Made by a program: the position numbers and the translations under genes
The notes under the pieces: model-generated
Databases searched by the model: none
Told to the model about the DNA's origin: nothing
The model's input: the letters and a program-made list of their open reading frames with translations, nothing else
From: Sindora glabra
Lineage: Eukaryota; Streptophyta; Magnoliopsida; Fabales; Fabaceae
Direction: 5' to 3'
Length of the DNA: 64,000 nt
NCBI GenBank assembly: GCA_020226215.1
Contig: CM035232.1
Span: 58,227,220 to 58,291,219 of the forward strand
Shown here: positions 49,015 through 61,370 of the stretch, piece after piece
Layout of the letters: the number at the start of each line of letters is the position of its first letter
Position numbering within the stretch: the stretch's first letter is position 1

Positions 49015-50648
49015 TGATGAGAAAAAAAATTATTATTTTATTTTCCTCTATTTTATGTCTCCTAGGTGTTATATTTGCTTAATTTTACTAATTAGGCCTT
49101 GTTTTATAAATTGTAGTTAATTTTACAATATTGTAAATTTATTCGGTAAATACTAGATTTTGATATTGTTTCTATTTTTTAATCATATTTTGGGTTTTGG
49201 ATGTTATATTGAAGAAAAATTTATATTTTTAGAAAGATGAAAGAGAGAACTACAACTTTTATGTTTTAGTCCAATCCTAGTTTAGGCATTTTGAAGGATA
49301 TATATGGCTGAGAAGCTGTCTTTGTCTTAACTGAACCCTTTTCTGTATTTGGGTCATATTTAGAGCTATAGTAGTCCAATTAACCTAAAATGAATGCCTA
49401 AATTCTTATAAGACATAGGCCTACATGTTTTATGTTTATGGGTTTTTCAAATTACATTGATTTAGTGGCCAAAATTGGGCTAGAAGATAGACCTACAAGA
49501 ATTCCCTAATGCAACTATTGGATTTAATTGATTTGTAAAAAATAGGCCTGGACTTTTAGAAATTAGGAAAGTCTTATTATTGTAATCCTAAGTCTCATCT
49601 AATCCTAGTCCAATAGGGTTTTAGGCAAATTAGGTTATATAAATATGCAAGAGAGCTGAAGAGAAGAATATATATTCAGACCTTCCACAGACTCAACAGT
49701 AGAGTTTTTCTTTCTTTTCTTATTTTCAAGCCATGAAAGGCTAAAGACTCTTGGTTGATTTAAGGATTATGAAGTTCTTTTCTTCAAGGATTATGAGATC
49801 TTGATTAATAATGTTTATTTCCTCTTATTGATTTTTCTCTTTTCCAATTGTTTATATTGAATTATTGAGATTACTTGTGTTAAGTGCTAATTTGGTATAA
49901 TTAGTACTCAATCTTAAGATTTCTATTCTTTTGTTGTTTGAATGTAAAATTATAGTTGATTAATCATGGTTTTACATATTGAGACAGAAGGTTAGGAGAT
50001 TACTTCAATGATATTTGATTTAATTTCTTAAATCGATTGAATTCTATTTTTAGCTCAATTTCAATCTAGTTTTAGGATTATGGCGATTACTTAATTCATC
50101 TTCTAATCTTAATTAATCAAACTTTGGGCAATTTTATAGTGTAGGATTTATGGATTATTCCAAGGATTCCACGTAATCCAAGGTTGAAAAATTAATTAAA
50201 GCAATCAAATATTTTATGATCTAGGATTAATCCACATTAAGAGCTATTATATCCTTGAAACGATTGCATTTCATATATTGAATTCTTTCTGTTTTATTTC
50301 TATTTTGTGCTTGATTATTTTATTGCTTTTACTTTAATTTCATGTAAGCAACCCCCCAATTCTTATTATGTTCTGCATATAGCATATTATTGCATTTTGT
50401 ATTCTATTTCTGTTTTTGTTTCTGCACAGCATTCTGTTTCACTGTATTATCATTCAATTTGCATTAGTTTTCTTTATTTTCATTGCATAAATAATTCAAC
50501 TATTGTGTAGGTATTGTTATGAAATTATCTAGGAAAGATAAAATCAAGAATCAGTAAAGGTACGACTTGGTTATGCCACTATACAACATTTTATTTTTAG
50601 CACACCATTATGTTTAATTAATTTTGGTGCATTGTGATGTAAACATTA
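49015..50648 (+). mobile_element. Solo LTR inserted in the copia reverse transcriptase
   Basis: The insertion interrupts the conserved codons Asn-Lys-Val / Arg-Leu-Val exactly. It begins TGATG and ends CATTA, an inverted pair with one mismatch. GTAGG (49010-49014) and GTAAG (50649-50653) flank it as a 5-bp target duplication with one change. A TATA box (TATATAAATA, 49636-49645) sits 620 bp in, with a purine-rich leader after it, so the LTR reads in the plus direction. There are no internal coding domains, so it is a solo LTR of 1,634 bp. Its parent family is unknown. The open frame at 50307-50510 is inside and not a gene. Confidence 0.8.
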
Positions 50649-51500
50649 GTAAGGTTAGTAGCTCAAGGGTATTATCAACAAGAAAGTATTAACTATAATA
50701 AAACTTATACCCCTGTAGCTAGATTTGAATTTATAAGAATACTACTTTCATTTACATGCTTAAAAAAAATTAAAACTTTATTAAATGGATGTTAAAAAAA
50801 GCTTTTATAAATAGTTTTCTAAATGAGGAAATATATATAAAACAAAACCCTAGTTTTGAAAATAAAGAAAAGCCAAATCATGTTTTCGAACTTACAAAGG
50901 CCTTATATGGTTTAAAGTAAGCTCCAAGAGCATTGTATGAAAGGCTAAGTAAGTTTCTTGCTAATAATGTTTTTACAAGAGGAAAAGTTAACATAATACT
51001 TTTTTATTAAAACCATTGAGCATGATATCCTAATTGTTCAAATTTATATGGATGATATTATATTTGGATTTACTAATAACTTTTTGTGTAAGGAATCTTC
51101 AAATCTAATGAAATGTAAATTTGAAATGAGTATGATATTAGAACTTTCTTTCTTTCTTGGATTTCAAGTTAAACAAATGTAAGAAGGAATATTCATAAAT
51201 CAAGCAAAATATATAAGTAAGCTTCTAAAAAATTTAGGATGAAAAAAACAAAGTCTATTGGCATTCTTATGGATCCATCCACAAAGTTAGATAAGGATGA
51301 AAATGGTAAGCTAGTAGATGAAAAATGGTTTAGGGGTATGATTAGCTCATTTCTTTATTTAATCGCAAATAGACTAGATATTATATTTAGTGTTTGCATG
51401 TGTGCTCAATATCAATCAAATCCCAATGAATTTCATTTATGTGTTATTAAAAGAATTTTTAATTATGTATTAAGAATAAAGAATTATGAGCATTAGTATC
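50649..51500 (+). pseudogene. Copia reverse transcriptase, main part (after the insertion)
   Basis: The domain resumes as VRLVAQGYYQQESINYNKTY and continues with PVARFEFIRILLSF, then frames shift. The catalytic YMDD box is intact (51045-51056), followed by EMSMILELSFFLGFQVKQM. The open piece 51239-51496 encodes the downstream connection region, including ISSFLYLIANRLDIIFSVCM and AQYQSNPNEFH. At least three frameshifts and several stops are present. Confidence 0.85.
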
Positions 51501-51619
51501 CTAAAGTAGTTCTTTTAACCTAATTGAATATATAGCTATTAACTTTATAGGTTGTAAGTTAGAGAAAAAATGACTAGTACAACATATCAATTCTTGGGAC
51601 AAAAATTGTATCTTAGCAT

Positions 51620-51983
51620 AGCAAAAGGTAAGCATTAATTGCACTTTTAATAACCAAAGCTAAATATATGGCAGTAGGAAGCTATTGCAATCAAATTTTA
51701 TGGATGAAAAAATAACTTAAGGATTAAGATTTGAAATTCATTCCTATTCCTATCTTTTGTGATAATACAAGTGCTATTAATTTAATAAAAAAATCCAAAA
51801 CAATCATTAGAACTAAGCATATTGAAATTCAATATCATTTTATAAAAAATCATATGCAAAAAGGTGATATTTTGCTAGAATTTATTAACACTTAAAATTA
51901 ATTAACATATATTTTTACAAAAACCTTGCATAAAGATAGGTTTTGATTTATTAGAAAAGAATTAGGATTAATGGAAATAGATT
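51620..51983 (+). pseudogene. Copia RNase H relic and end of pol
   Basis: ITKAKYMAVGSYCNQILWMK matches the family's SEAEY-x-A-x5-C-x-x-LWL block, with Glu of SEAEY replaced by Lys. CDNTSAINL and RTKHIEIQYHFIKNHM, including the DN catalytic pair, follow, then the pol C-terminus FTKTLHKDRF and a stop near 51,983. Two stops interrupt the frame. Confidence 0.8.
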
Positions 51984-52533
51984 AAATAATATAATGAATA
52001 TATATAATTATGTATACCTATTTTACATTGGATGCGTCAACATATAAGCATTACATTATGACTTTTAGAAATAGGTTTTAGCTAGCAAAATAACAAGTAA
52101 GTTGGTATTTCATGGTACTAAAATGAGATTTACAGTTCATCTTCTAAAAAATAGAGGAAAAGTCAAGTGTCCAATCATTTTTTTCATCATTCAAATTACT
52201 ATTCTCAAGTATGGTGTTAAGTACTTTGATTAGACCTTGATTTACACTTAACTTGTACCTTAAATGTATTTTTATCAAAAAAGGTCAAACTTAAAATTTA
52301 TTTCTCTTGTAAATTATGTCTTTTTGCCCAAGTTTAGAAAAACCACATCATTTCAGCATCTTCTCAAGAAATTATTGTCATTTTTTCTTAACTTAAATTA
52401 CTTTTAATAAAATTACTATTTGATTTTGTTTTCTTTTTCAAAACAACTCTATACGATCTCACTAATTCACCATTCTTTATATTGTTTCTTTTTAACATTC
52501 ACACCTTTTCAATTTAGCCTAAATCTCATAACC
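51984..52533 (+). other. Spacer between copia pol and the second insertion
   Basis: AT-rich DNA without a recognised frame. Together with 55,339-55,492 it forms the pol/env-like spacer of the element before the insertion. Confidence 0.5.
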
Positions 52534-52538
52534 TTCTA

Positions 52539-55333
52539 TGTCACAACCTATTTTGTAATTATCATGACTGGCGTAAAGATACTTATTTAGTGTTAGCTTC
52601 CTAAATAGCTATCTTTACAAGCCTTTAATATTCCTTAAAACCTTTCATAAAAGAGTAACCAATAGAACAATAATACACAATATGAAATTACATGTAAAAT
52701 AAACTATGTATTTATTTAGAATAGTATATACATACAGAGAATAAAAGTGTTCACACAAATATAATGTATATAAAATACACATGACAATATAGGTTCCTAC
52801 TATAGTCTATTAGAATCTTCCTCCTTCGAATTAGACTTAGCAGAAGAAGAACTAGTGCTGTTATTGGCAGTGCCTTTCAAATGTAAGATTCTAGAAGAGA
52901 AAATACTACAAAAGCATTAGGCATGGTATTTATTTCTTGAAAGTCTACACTATAATATATCCTAACTCATGTATAGGTGATCTGAATTTCAAACTAAAAT
53001 ATTATTTCAAATGTTCCATGGGGAGTCATGAATTATCCTCTATAAGTATCAATTATCTCTCACAAATCCATGTTGAGTACCTATAATTTCAGTTTAATAA
53101 ATAGAGTGAGTATGAAATATACTTAGTGAGTGACTAATCCTTTATCCATTTAGGAAGTCCTTAATTAGGAAAAACTACGTTATCACTCTGATTAAATGTC
53201 TATTTAGTAACATATGAACAATTTCTCAATTAGATATTCTTTATTTGTATTATGTAATTTAGAAATGGCAATGGTAGGTATACACAAGTCACCTTATACT
53301 TTCAATCCAACCATCTCCCCCACCTCCTTAAGGCTACCAACCTTTTCCCTCTACTACTAACCATTCATCTTTTTCTTTATGAAGGATGTTATATCTCCCT
53401 CCTCTCAATTCATAATAAGCAATAATGGGATGTTAATATATTAACCATTTTATCCATTTCCAAGTGCATAATCAAATACCCACCATGCTATAAGACATAA
53501 GTGTTTTATGTACTATATCTCAATGTGTCATATGCAATCTTAATACTTCCTTAGGGGTTTTTAAGTATTTCAAGAAAGTTTGTATAAGTATTATATTTCA
53601 AAATATTTTTTTTTATATTCCTAACATGATATTGAACAAAATATAATAATTAAATGGGACAAATATTCTTATAGGGATTGATCAACTAGAACCCATTAGG
53701 AATATGAAATAGGACAACATAATAATATTAGCAATCCAATCCCTCTTTTCATCAATCAAGTGGAAGCTATTTGATACCAAACTTTGTTATAACATTTTTA
53801 ACATCCTAAAAAAGAAATAAATCAAGTGTTGTACAACTAATTTCATGAGTTCACTAGTGAATTAAAAATAAGAACTCAAGCTTCCAAAATTTTGGATTAC
53901 AATAGAGCAATCCAAATAATACTACCATTTGGGCAACCAAATTACCTTCAATTGCCATGAAACTTTTACAAAAACTTGTTAACATCCTAGATATCATATC
54001 CCTAAAGTTTTATGAGTTTTATCATTCATTTGAAGGGTCAAATAAAAAGGAAACCTGAGACTAATCAAACAGGGTCAAAACTAGAGTAGCATTGAAGCAC
54101 TAGAAATAGAAATTTTATTGATATCCAAATGAGTTATTATTGCCACCAAATTTGACCATGAACCTCCCAACATATGGAAGGGTAAGGAAAAAATTTTTCA
54201 TAGTTTTCTTAATCATTTAATGCTTAAAAAAATTCCAGATCCATGACCAGCCAATACAGGGTTCTGAAATGAACTCCTTGAGTAACTCACTTACAAATTG
54301 ATTTTTCTCATGCTTCTAAAATCCCCAAAATTTTCCTAACTCATCCTTATTAATTCCAACATGAAATAAAACTTTGGTATGTTTAGAATTTAAGATTTTT
54401 TTTTATTCCTAACCTCTCCAAGAAATTATTTAAACTAGCAAGAAGAAGCTTCATAGCCATAAATTAAATTTTAGATATTTAGGAAGAAGAATAACTACAA
54501 TTTATGAATGAAATTTGAAAAAAAACTCTCTGATTACCTTACTATTTTAAAAAGCAAGTTATAAAATCTCTTTTTGATTTCCTTGAAAATTTTGGTCTTC
54601 TTCCCCTTGTCTTTCATTTTTTTTTGCAAAAGAAGCAAAAATTTGCTTTAAACTTGGCCAACCAGGTATTTATACTTCCAAAGAAAACTTTAATTGAGAA
54701 AATCTTTTGTTTATTTGCTAATTTGTCTTAAATTTTGAAATAAAAATAATCTTAGGACACTTAGAGGGCTGGCTTCCATGTGTAAAAGGTTGAAGATTTA
54801 GAAAATAATTACCCCTGTAACCAAGAAAATTAATCCACATAAATTGAAAAATTAGGATTTATTACAAAATGACCCCAAATTTTACTTTTTTTTCATTTAG
54901 ATCCTTAGCTTCCTTTAAAAGCTTAGGCAAACCATGGATCCATATTTTTGGGCCTCAAAAGTCAGATTTGGACTTTCAAAAATTGGGCCAAATAAGCTTA
55001 ATATAAATAAAAATTAAACTAGTTAAAAAATAAAAAAAATGATTACAATTTAGCCTTAAATCTTTCACTTTCTTGTGTTTTCACCTCTAAACCTTTAAAT
55101 ATTTTTGGAACTTCACTTTTGATCTTCTATAATCATTTTTAAGCCTTAAACATTAATTTAGGCCAGCCATTAAATTTTATAATTAATTTGCTACATTTTT
55201 TGCTCATTTTTTCACTTTTCCCGTTTACTAGGTTTTTGAAATTCAATAAATTCTTAAGCTAATTTTCCTAAATATATTTTATTTACTATTTTTGTTTTTC
55301 TTGATATTTCTTATCCTATTTTAGATTGTTACA
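52539..55333. mobile_element. Large LTR-like insertion between copia pol and env-like region
   Basis: The block begins TGTCACAACC and ends GATTGTTACA, which are inverted ends with two mismatches. It is bounded by identical pentamers TTCTA (52534-52538 and 55334-55338). It has no coding domain and reads as non-coding, so I take it as a 2,795-bp solo LTR of a gypsy-type element, many of which start TGTCACAACC or similar. The orientation is uncertain; the plus start looks more canonical. A non-autonomous element with short LTRs was not excluded. Confidence 0.75.
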
Positions 55334-55492
55334 TTCTACTATTTTAAAATTTCTATACAAAACCAATCCCCAAAACTAACTCCTTTCGATCTTTGTATTT
55401 CATTTCTATATCATAAAGCTACTTGATTTTAGCCTTATTATCAATTTCTTAACCAAAACCCAATCAATCTTTTTTGTTGCTTCAAACCTTCA

Positions 55493-57790
55493 ATGACTTC
55501 CTCCATCTTTCATGAAGAGAAATTTCAAGATATAGAAGTGATGAATAAATTTAAAGAAAAGTTTTTAAGTAAGAAGCTCATTAAACCTAGAAAAGTGGGT
55601 GTTCTAGACTTTAAAATTAAAAATGCATTCTGATTTGAATGGATAAAAAATGGGTTAGGAGAAATTTTTAGACCTAAATGTTAGGGTATATGAGAAGCTT
55701 ACTTGTCTATTCTATGCAAACTTGGCATCATTTCAAAAAGAAGATGCTCTTTTAGTTTTCTTAAATAACTAAGAGCATAGAGTTGTTTCCACATTAATGA
55801 ATCAACTTTTGGACGTGCCAAATGAAGGTAATTATTTACAACCCAGAAGAGCAACCATCAATATGAAAGGTTATGTTCTTGAAAAATGGTTTGGAACAAT
55901 GAGAGATGAGTTTTGAGCAATAATACCCCAACAAACTAACGATAACTAAACATGAAAATGCTTTATTACTATATTTGTGAAGTTTTATTTCTTAAGGGTG
56001 GTAGCATGAGCAATATTAGTTCTTTTGAAGCATTTTTTCTTTGGGCAATAGAAATTGGGCATAAAATTAATTTAGGTTACTTAGTGATTAAACATTTAAT
56101 ATCTATGAAATTTAGGGAAAATGCATAACTATGCTATGGCATGATAGTCACTAGATTATAAAGCATTTTAATATTGATATGTTTAGTCAAAAAGGATTAA
56201 GTGTTAATGGGAGGAATATTATGAATGAGTTAAAATCCCTTTCATACAACAAGTTAAAAGAAACACTCAGTGGGAAATGTAGAAAAATAATAAACTTAAA
56301 GAATTATAGTCATAAGATTACAAGAGTAGGAAAAAATTAAAATCAAAAAATAATAATTTTGATAAGGTAAATGTAAATGAAGAAAATGAGATGAGTATGC
56401 TAGCCATAACACCATTAGTTAGAGGGATTTCCATAAGACAAAGAGGAAATGGTGAAAATTGGGAAAAGCAAGATGAAGAAACCATTGATAAAAAGGGAAA
56501 AGGTAAGTGGAGAGAATTAAAAAAAAGAAAAAAAGTAGAAAATGAAAAAAAATTGCTATATTGTTTAAGAAAATGAGCAATGGAGATGGAAGTAGTGGTA
56601 CAAAGAGAAAGAAGTTAGCCAAAAGAGCTCTTGTGTAGCAAAAAAGAAGATCAAATCGAGTCCTAGAAGTAAGTTATATTGTTAACTATTGTAAGACTAA
56701 AAGGAGGAAAGTAAAAGAAAGAGAAATCATTTAACTTCAGTTAAGTGATGAAAGCACTAAGGTTAACGAAGAAATTGAAATGGAAAATCCAAATTATAAG
56801 TAAGCTAGATGGAATCAAGAAAGACGATTAAGATTAAATTGGAAGAGGTAAAAAGAAAAAGAAGAGGAAAATTAAAAAATAGAAGAAGAAGAATAAGAAA
56901 GGAGCGAGAAAGAAAAGAAGAAGAAAGAGTGAGAACATGAAGAAAGGTTTGACAAAGAAGTGAATAGTGGAGAAATATATTATGATCCTATGTTTGAAAA
57001 TAGCAAAGACCTTGAGGAAAGTTTCTGTGAGCTAGAAGTTGTAAAAGGTCTTTCTAAACATACTGCAAGGAATATGGTTTATGATCAATGTGAATCAATT
57101 AGGATTTTCTCAAAGCAATAAGAATTTTATGATAGCATTAGTGCTTTAAAATCTTCTCCAAATCTATTTTCCAATAAGTTTTTTTTATAATTGTTAGTGT
57201 TCCAAGCCTAAAACCTTTATGAATGACCCTATTATTGCTTTAAACTTGCTAGAGATCTACTTTAAAGAAATATGCAGACCATCTTTACCTATCCAATGCT
57301 CCAATTGTCCTACCCTAACTAAATTCCTGACCACCAAAGATGAAGAACCAAGAGAATAGTCAATTTGGGTTAAGTCTTACTTGACCCTAACCAACCCACC
57401 TTTCACTTACTATAGATCACTTAACTAGAAGTCACCTTTTCTTTGCCCCAGATAGAACCCATTTATACTAGTTCACCTTTGCTAACTCCTCTTATAACTA
57501 CTCACACTGAATCTTAACCAAACATCACATCTTTATTACCTTATTCAGTTTCCACCAACATTAATCCATCTATATTTTTCTCTAATCCCATGCCACATAA
57601 AGCCACTATTTAAGCAAACTAACTCATTCTTACTCCACTAACACCTATTCAAGACATATCATTAACCTTTATTGCTCCACCAAGGGATGATAGGATTTGT
57701 ATGCTTGAAATAGAAGTTGCAAGGCTTTCATAGGGTAAATGCTCTTCAAGCTTACCTCATTATTCTTCTATAGCTACTAGTATCTCAAAG
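55493..57790 (+). pseudogene. Envelope-like region of the Sirevirus-type element
   Basis: An ATG at 55493 opens a 46-codon frame (MTSSIFHEEKFQDIEVMNKF...), then a stop at 55631. Shifted frames continue with SSFEAFFLWAIEIGHKINLG and YLVIKHL, and CYGMIVTRL, which look like the domain found behind pol in Sirevirus elements. Next come a long highly charged Lys/Glu coiled-coil region (56,391-57,100), then Pro/Thr/Ser-rich pieces such as PLTPIQDI (57,400-57,700). Stops and frameshifts occur throughout. The role of this third region is unsettled; 'envelope-like' rests on position and coiled coils, not on proven membrane fusion. No transmembrane segment is clear here. Confidence 0.55.
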
Positions 57791-59090
57791 CAAATCCCCT
57801 TTTAAGCCATGAAGTTGTCTAGCATAGCCATTTTGTAATAGGAAGAAAGCATACGCATTAGTTTCTATTTCTTTTATGCATATGCAACTAAAACTATTTA
57901 GCTATCTTTTGCCAATAGTTTTAGTTCTTTTGAATGTAATCTTACTAGGATAATTATCCTAAACATTTATATGCTTTTTGCTATTAAAACTCAGGGTAGC
58001 TGATTAAATGATTAATGATGATTTATATCTCAAAGCTTGCATATTGCTCTTAATTTTAATGTTAATGATTGTTATCTTATTTTATTTTGTACACTAGAGA
58101 AAATAATGTTTCTTTATTTTCATTTATTCTATTATGCTTACTTTCATTTTAAAAATCTAATAATGCTTTTCTAATTCTCATAATTAATATTTTTTATACT
58201 TACTAGTTTACCTATGTATTTTCACTTCTATATGCCTTTTTCACATAGTAGTAAGTATTCCTATATAATAGTATACATGTTTCTAAATTTTAATTTCTTA
58301 TGTAATTATTCTCTCTAATTTGTTATAAGCTTACAACATTTCATCACTTTATTTGCTTTGATGATGCTTGCCATCATTATTGATTTGTTTTCTTAATGAC
58401 CTATGCTTACCTACTACCCTCCTGATTAATATTTATAATATTTGGTCATTGTTTACTAGCTTATCCATATATACTACTTGGTTTGCATATTTTAATACTT
58501 TGATATGTTGTCTAACTTACATGTCTAATTTCTTATCTATCTAGTTTATGAATATATTCTTGTTTGCATCATGCTTTGTATTCTTTCTTAGATAATCATT
58601 GCATACTTATCTATTTATGTGTCTTAGCAAAAACATTGGCTAGTTTCCTATTGTATTTATATCTGATTTGTTTATTTATCTTTTGCCTATTTGTTTTTTT
58701 ATATTTTCTTTGGGTTAATATGCCTTGATACCTCTAGATTGCTTATTATACTAGTATGCTTCCTTAAATATTTGTTGACTTATTGCCTACTATTTTGATA
58801 TTTCTTTCTTTTTGATTCATGGTAGTCTACATTAATACCAACGTGTTATTTTTCTATTTTGTTAAATGTTATTTGCTATGTATTGCTTTGTTTGTTCTAT
58901 TCTCATGTTTTTAGTTTTCTTATATTTGGTGTGTGTTGTGTGCATATATACTCTCATATGCCAATCTATTATGGACTATAATATATTGTTTATATGTTGT
59001 GTGTTATATGTATATATGCTCGCCAATCTACTAATTACTCATGGTTATATGCTTTACTATTCTATCTTATTTTGGTAATGTCGAAATACT
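57791..59090 (+). other. T-rich non-coding region before the polypurine tract
   Basis: A long pyrimidine-rich stretch typical of the DNA between the last ORF and the 3' LTR of Sirevirus elements. The 70-residue frame at 58866-59078 is a low-complexity hydrophobic translation and not a gene. Confidence 0.5.
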
Positions 59091-59105
59091 TTTTTTTTGT
59101 GCTAA

Positions 59106-59342
59106 TGCCAAAAAGAGGGAGAATGGAAATCTTATAAAATGATGAGGGGAGTAAAATTACAATTTTTATATGTATACTCTAAGGGAGAGAATTTTAAAAG
59201 ATTACTCATATTTTGAAGGGAAGCCAAACTATTTTATATCTTAATGTATCCTTAAATTTATTATCTCATTTCCTATCACTATTTTTTAAAATTTAAAAAT
59301 CTTTGCAATAAAAGGTTTTGTCATTATCAAAAATAGGGAGAA
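59106..59342 (+). promoter_or_regulatory. Two polypurine-tract motifs ahead of the 3' LTR
   Basis: GCTAATGCCAAAAAGAGGGA (from about 59,101) and GTCATTATCAAAAATAGGGA (from about 59,320) are two copies of the motif that ends in the plus-strand primer. Repeated polypurine motifs are characteristic of Sireviruses. The second copy lies directly before the TG that starts the LTR. Confidence 0.65.
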
Positions 59343-60720
59343 TGAAGAATCAAATATGGAAAATGTTTTTAGGCCAAATGATTAATCAAGTTAAAAAATG
59401 GACTTATTATTTATATTTGATTAGGTTTAATTATATTGGATTAAATTTTTTCAAGCTCATCATTTTATTAGAAAATTTTAAGCCACCATCCTTTATTTAC
59501 TATTTAAGCCTAATATGGCCTTGTCTATTTAAACATTTCTAGAAAGGCCAAAATCATTTTATTATTAATTTTTATTTTGAAAATGAAAAATCCTTAGTTA
59601 TTGAGAAATAATCCTATTAGCTAATATTTGTAAATTTAATCTCAATCATTGGATCAAATATGGAGTGGGGATATTCAAAGTTGTAAGAGAAATTCATTTT
59701 TAAATATTTCCAATATGTGCATAATTAATAAAAACAATATTTCTTATCAATCAAGTGTAGATAGTTAGTCAAGGAAGTACAAATCAATATTCATCACTTT
59801 TTGTCCAAAGTTGGAGCTAAAATTCTAATTCTTAGAGAAAAAGTAACGTGTTTATTGTTTTAAACAAAATTCTTGTTTGATGAACCTACGAGGGAAAACT
59901 TAGTCCTATTTGATTCAAATTCAAATATTTAGCACTTTAGGAGGCAAATGAAGCTTATTAGATAAGTATACTTGGAGATTAAGATATAAATAGGCTGCAC
60001 TTCATTTGGAAAAGATATACTAAGCCATTAAGCTACAACTTGCAAATCTTATTCTTGTTCTTCTTCATCTAGCTAAAATTCTTACTTTATTTCTCTTGAT
60101 CCAAAACTTGCAAATCTACTCCAAGAGTGTTTAAAAGAGAATTTGTAAAATTTATTATGAGATTATGATAAAAATCCTATATGTGAACATGTTGAAATCC
60201 TAGTATAAATTTATGTATCCTATAAAGTTAGATGGCCTTGAAATCCAAGTGGAGACTAGTATATCTTGAAAAGTTAGGTGAAATTGTGAAATCCTAGTAT
60301 AAATTGGGAAGATCTTATAAAGTTAGGTAGAGATTAAAATCCTAGTATAAATTGGGTATAATAATGTAAAGTTAGGTGGTTTGGAAATCCTAGTCGAGAT
60401 TAGGTTAATATCATAAATCTAGGTGTTGTAATTTTGTGATCAAAATAATGGGTATCTTAAGTAAAACTTGGTAGTTTGAGAAGAAAGTAGTAGACCCAAA
60501 AGACATTCTTTTTAGACTATTAAACCTCTATAAAATTCCTTAATGTCACTTTTCTTTCTTCAGCCTTTTATTTATTTATTTACTTTTACAAATTCAAACA
60601 TTTTTGCTCATTTCCTTAAAAATGGTTTTTTATACAAAATTTTTACATATAATTTTAATTGTTAGTTTTTGTAAAGTAATTCTTACCCTCTTGGTCTATA
60701 AGTTCCACCACCATATACGT
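59343..60720 (+). mobile_element. 3' LTR of the Sirevirus-like element
   Basis: It starts TGAAGAATCAAATATGG immediately after the polypurine tract. The end is put near 60,690-60,720, where AATTCTTACCCTCTTGGT recalls the CACCCCCCTCTTGG-like close of Sirevirus LTRs; the exact last base is uncertain because no 5' LTR is available for comparison. Internal 48-bp direct repeats lie at 60,194-60,431. Confidence 0.6.
60194..60431 (+). repeat. Five tandem copies of a 48-bp unit inside the LTR
   Basis: The unit starts GAAATCCTAGTATAAATTGG and contains TTATAAAGTTAGGTG. Starts fall at 60194, 60240, 60288, 60336 and 60384, i.e. periods of 46, 48, 48 and 48. The copies differ by a few substitutions. Confidence 0.8.
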
Positions 60721-60880
60721 TGAAAATTGTACTTTTAAGTTTTCAAAGCATTAAAAATTATTAACTTCTCATTATTAGATAAGAGAAAGGGCACCTTTAT
60801 GATTGAAATATACAATTATATTTTTCCCTATAAAGTATTATAAAAATTAGTCACGTATTGCAAAGATCATTAAGTTAAAA

Positions 60881-61370
60881 TGTAATACTCCAAATAGAGT
60901 AAGGAAGTGGAAGAAAGAAATTTTGACTAGGAATTTCTCGAATGGAAACCCAATAAGGTAATAGGATGAAGTATGGGTAAATTATAGAGATAGTTTAGAG
61001 CTACATCTAGTTAGAAATTTTGAAGAAAATATATTAGACACTATTATGAGTTAAAATACAATTAAAAATAAAAAATTAATTTTAGAAAAATTATATAAAA
61101 GCTCGATAGGAAATTGAAAACCCAAGTAGCCTGAAAACTTAAAGATTGAGCCCAAATTTGATATAAACTATCTTAGCTTGTTTGGGTTGATATGAATTAA
61201 TTTTTTTGGGCCTAAATTTACCTAAATATGGTCCCAAAAGTTAAAAAAAAATGAGGCCTAATTAGAGAGGATGGAGAAACCCCATTTGAGAATGAGTGCT
61301 TAGCCGGATTTCCAGAATGAGCGGCGAAAATACATATTTTCTAGAAAGCACTCTCCATTGAATTTTTGTG
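60881..61370. repeat. Possible LTR-like fragment
   Basis: TGTAATACTCCAAATAGAG at 60881 resembles the TGTAACACCCC start of many gypsy LTRs after C-to-T change, and the interior has the mixed style of LTR DNA. No end or target duplication was found, so the call is weak. Confidence 0.3.

Larger units (their letters stand above)
46860..60720 (+). mobile_element. 5'-truncated Sirevirus-like Ty1/copia retrotransposon with nested insertions
   Basis: The plus strand carries in order the Gag zinc knuckle (47,064), protease (47,276), integrase (47,650-48,420), reverse transcriptase (48,840-51,500), RNase H (51,620-51,983), an envelope-like region (55,493-57,700), polypurine tracts (about 59,110 and 59,330) and a 3' LTR (59,343 to about 60,720). 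The integrase-before-RT order is that of copia; an env-like region behind pol and repeated polypurine motifs suit the Sirevirus lineage. Insertions at 49,015-50,648 and 52,539-55,333 came later. Without them the remaining element is about 9.4 kb. All coding parts are broken. Confidence 0.8.

Noticed and set aside
52801..52890. Serine-rich minus-strand stretch ending in a stop, looking like a protein C-terminus
   Set aside because: It lies within the LTR-like insertion, cannot be extended upstream without invoking splicing, and matches no family I know.
58866..59078. Hydrophobic 70-codon frame suggesting a small membrane protein
   Set aside because: Low-complexity T/A-rich DNA in the non-coding region ahead of the polypurine tract of the copia element.
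52801..60720. Complete, recently active copia element
   Set aside because: The 5' LTR and most of gag are missing, every coding domain has stops, and catalytic residues are changed.
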